From NCBI RefSeq assembly GCF_001434295.1, contig NZ_AZFA01000011.1, positions 1 to 64,000 of the forward strand: 64,000 nt of DNA, given 5' to 3'. The stretch's first letter is position 1. Every line of letters starts with the position of its first letter. The DNA is from Companilactobacillus versmoldensis DSM 14857 = KCTC 3814 (lineage in GTDB: Bacteria; Bacillota; Bacilli; Lactobacillales; Lactobacillaceae). A program made the position numbers and the translations under genes. This document shows, one piece after another, positions 63,779 through 64,000 of the stretch. The notes beneath the pieces are model-generated. The model was not told where the DNA came from and did no database searches. It was given only the letters and a program-made list of their open reading frames with translations.

Positions 63779-64000
63779 TTATATGATTTTTTCTAGGCCA
63801 ACCACCAGTTCATCTCGTTTCATGACTTCGGTGATGGCAATGCGAACGCCCTTCATAAACGAATTGCGATCGGTCGTACTCTGTTTAATCGTAAGTGTTT
63901 CACCTTGTCCACCAAAGACCACTTCTTCATCAGCTACAAAACCTGGTAAACGGACCGCATGGATCTTGATCCCGTGGTAATCGCCGCCACGAGCACCAAT
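63779..64000 (-). CDS. dapB: 4-hydroxy-tetrahydrodipicolinate reductase, 3' end
   Basis: Partial gene entering from the right edge; 73 C-terminal codons are seen. GARGGDYHGIKIHAVRLPG contains the conserved DYHG-H motif of the DapB C-terminal domain, with VFGGQGETLTIKQ and the tail GVRIAITEV. NAD(P)H-dependent step of DAP/lysine synthesis. Ends 17 nt before the first aminotransferase start, so same operon. Confidence 0.88.
   Translation of the reverse strand: MGARGGDYHGIKIHAVRLPGFVADEEVVFGGQGETLTIKQSTTDRNSFMKGVRIAITEVMKRDELVVGLEKII

Noticed and set aside
1-64000. CRISPR array, prophage, insertion sequence, rRNA
   Set aside because: No regularly spaced repeats, integrase or transposase signature, terminal inverted repeats or rRNA segments were found on either strand.

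Overview
This window comes from a low-GC Lactobacillaceae chromosome, most likely of the Companilactobacillus type. That genus call is an inference from gene content and protein style: an SMK-box metK, a T-box leuS, a YolD/Y-family polymerase pair, a heme catalase and WxL-like surface proteins. No rRNA, IS element, prophage or CRISPR array was seen. Most of the window is stable core genome, but small lesions are numerous: homopolymer frameshifts, a nonsense codon, and a 16-bp duplication.

Layout. 1-4.4 kb: a 34-aa peptide gene, then enolase and a type-III (proton-pump) P-type ATPase in one transcript behind a fluoride riboswitch, then tRNA-Gly. 4.5-8 kb: a small lipoprotein, glnA and guaC. 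8-14 kb: a two-gene polyprenyl glycosyltransferase operon flanked by two tiny membrane-peptide ORFs, divergent from an OmpR/histidine-kinase pair. 14.1-23.3 kb: three tandem, separately transcribed paralogues of a 930-1010 aa secreted surface protein with a degenerate WxL domain; the first is out of frame at a T7 tract. 23.3-29.1 kb: a frameshifted pnuC, argGH, mscL, a small membrane protein and a secreted tyrosine phosphatase. 29.2-35.3 kb: an SOS-controlled yolD/polymerase operon, a cold-shock protein, an NrnA-like DHH phosphoesterase operon and a histidine phosphatase. 35.4-38.9 kb: an orphan HicB-like gene lying antisense to the end of a two-gene MutS-like ATPase operon, which has the second fluoride riboswitch in front of it. 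39-46.5 kb: a flavin disulfide reductase, katA, GlsB, a broken small membrane gene, tRNA-Leu, nnrD and a MurJ/YtgP flippase. 46.7-58.8 kb: leuS with a T-box, a GH73/LysM hydrolase, PAP2, an MFS exporter, metK with a SAM-III riboswitch, tRNA-Val and tRNA-Glu, mpg and a P1B metal ATPase. 59-64 kb: the lower part of a diaminopimelate/lysine operon, with the dapB 3' end, three tandem PatA-type aminotransferases and asd.

The most interesting signals are these. Two fluoride riboswitches control eno plus a P-type ATPase and a MutS-like pair, with no recognisable fluoride exporter in the window. The triplicated WxL-like surface family has a possible phase-variable or frameshift switch and a shared extended -10 promoter. 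The mutS-like reading frame continues about 95 codons antisense through hicB. Three aminotransferase paralogues sit inside a dap operon. All assignments come from reading the sequence; no database search was run.
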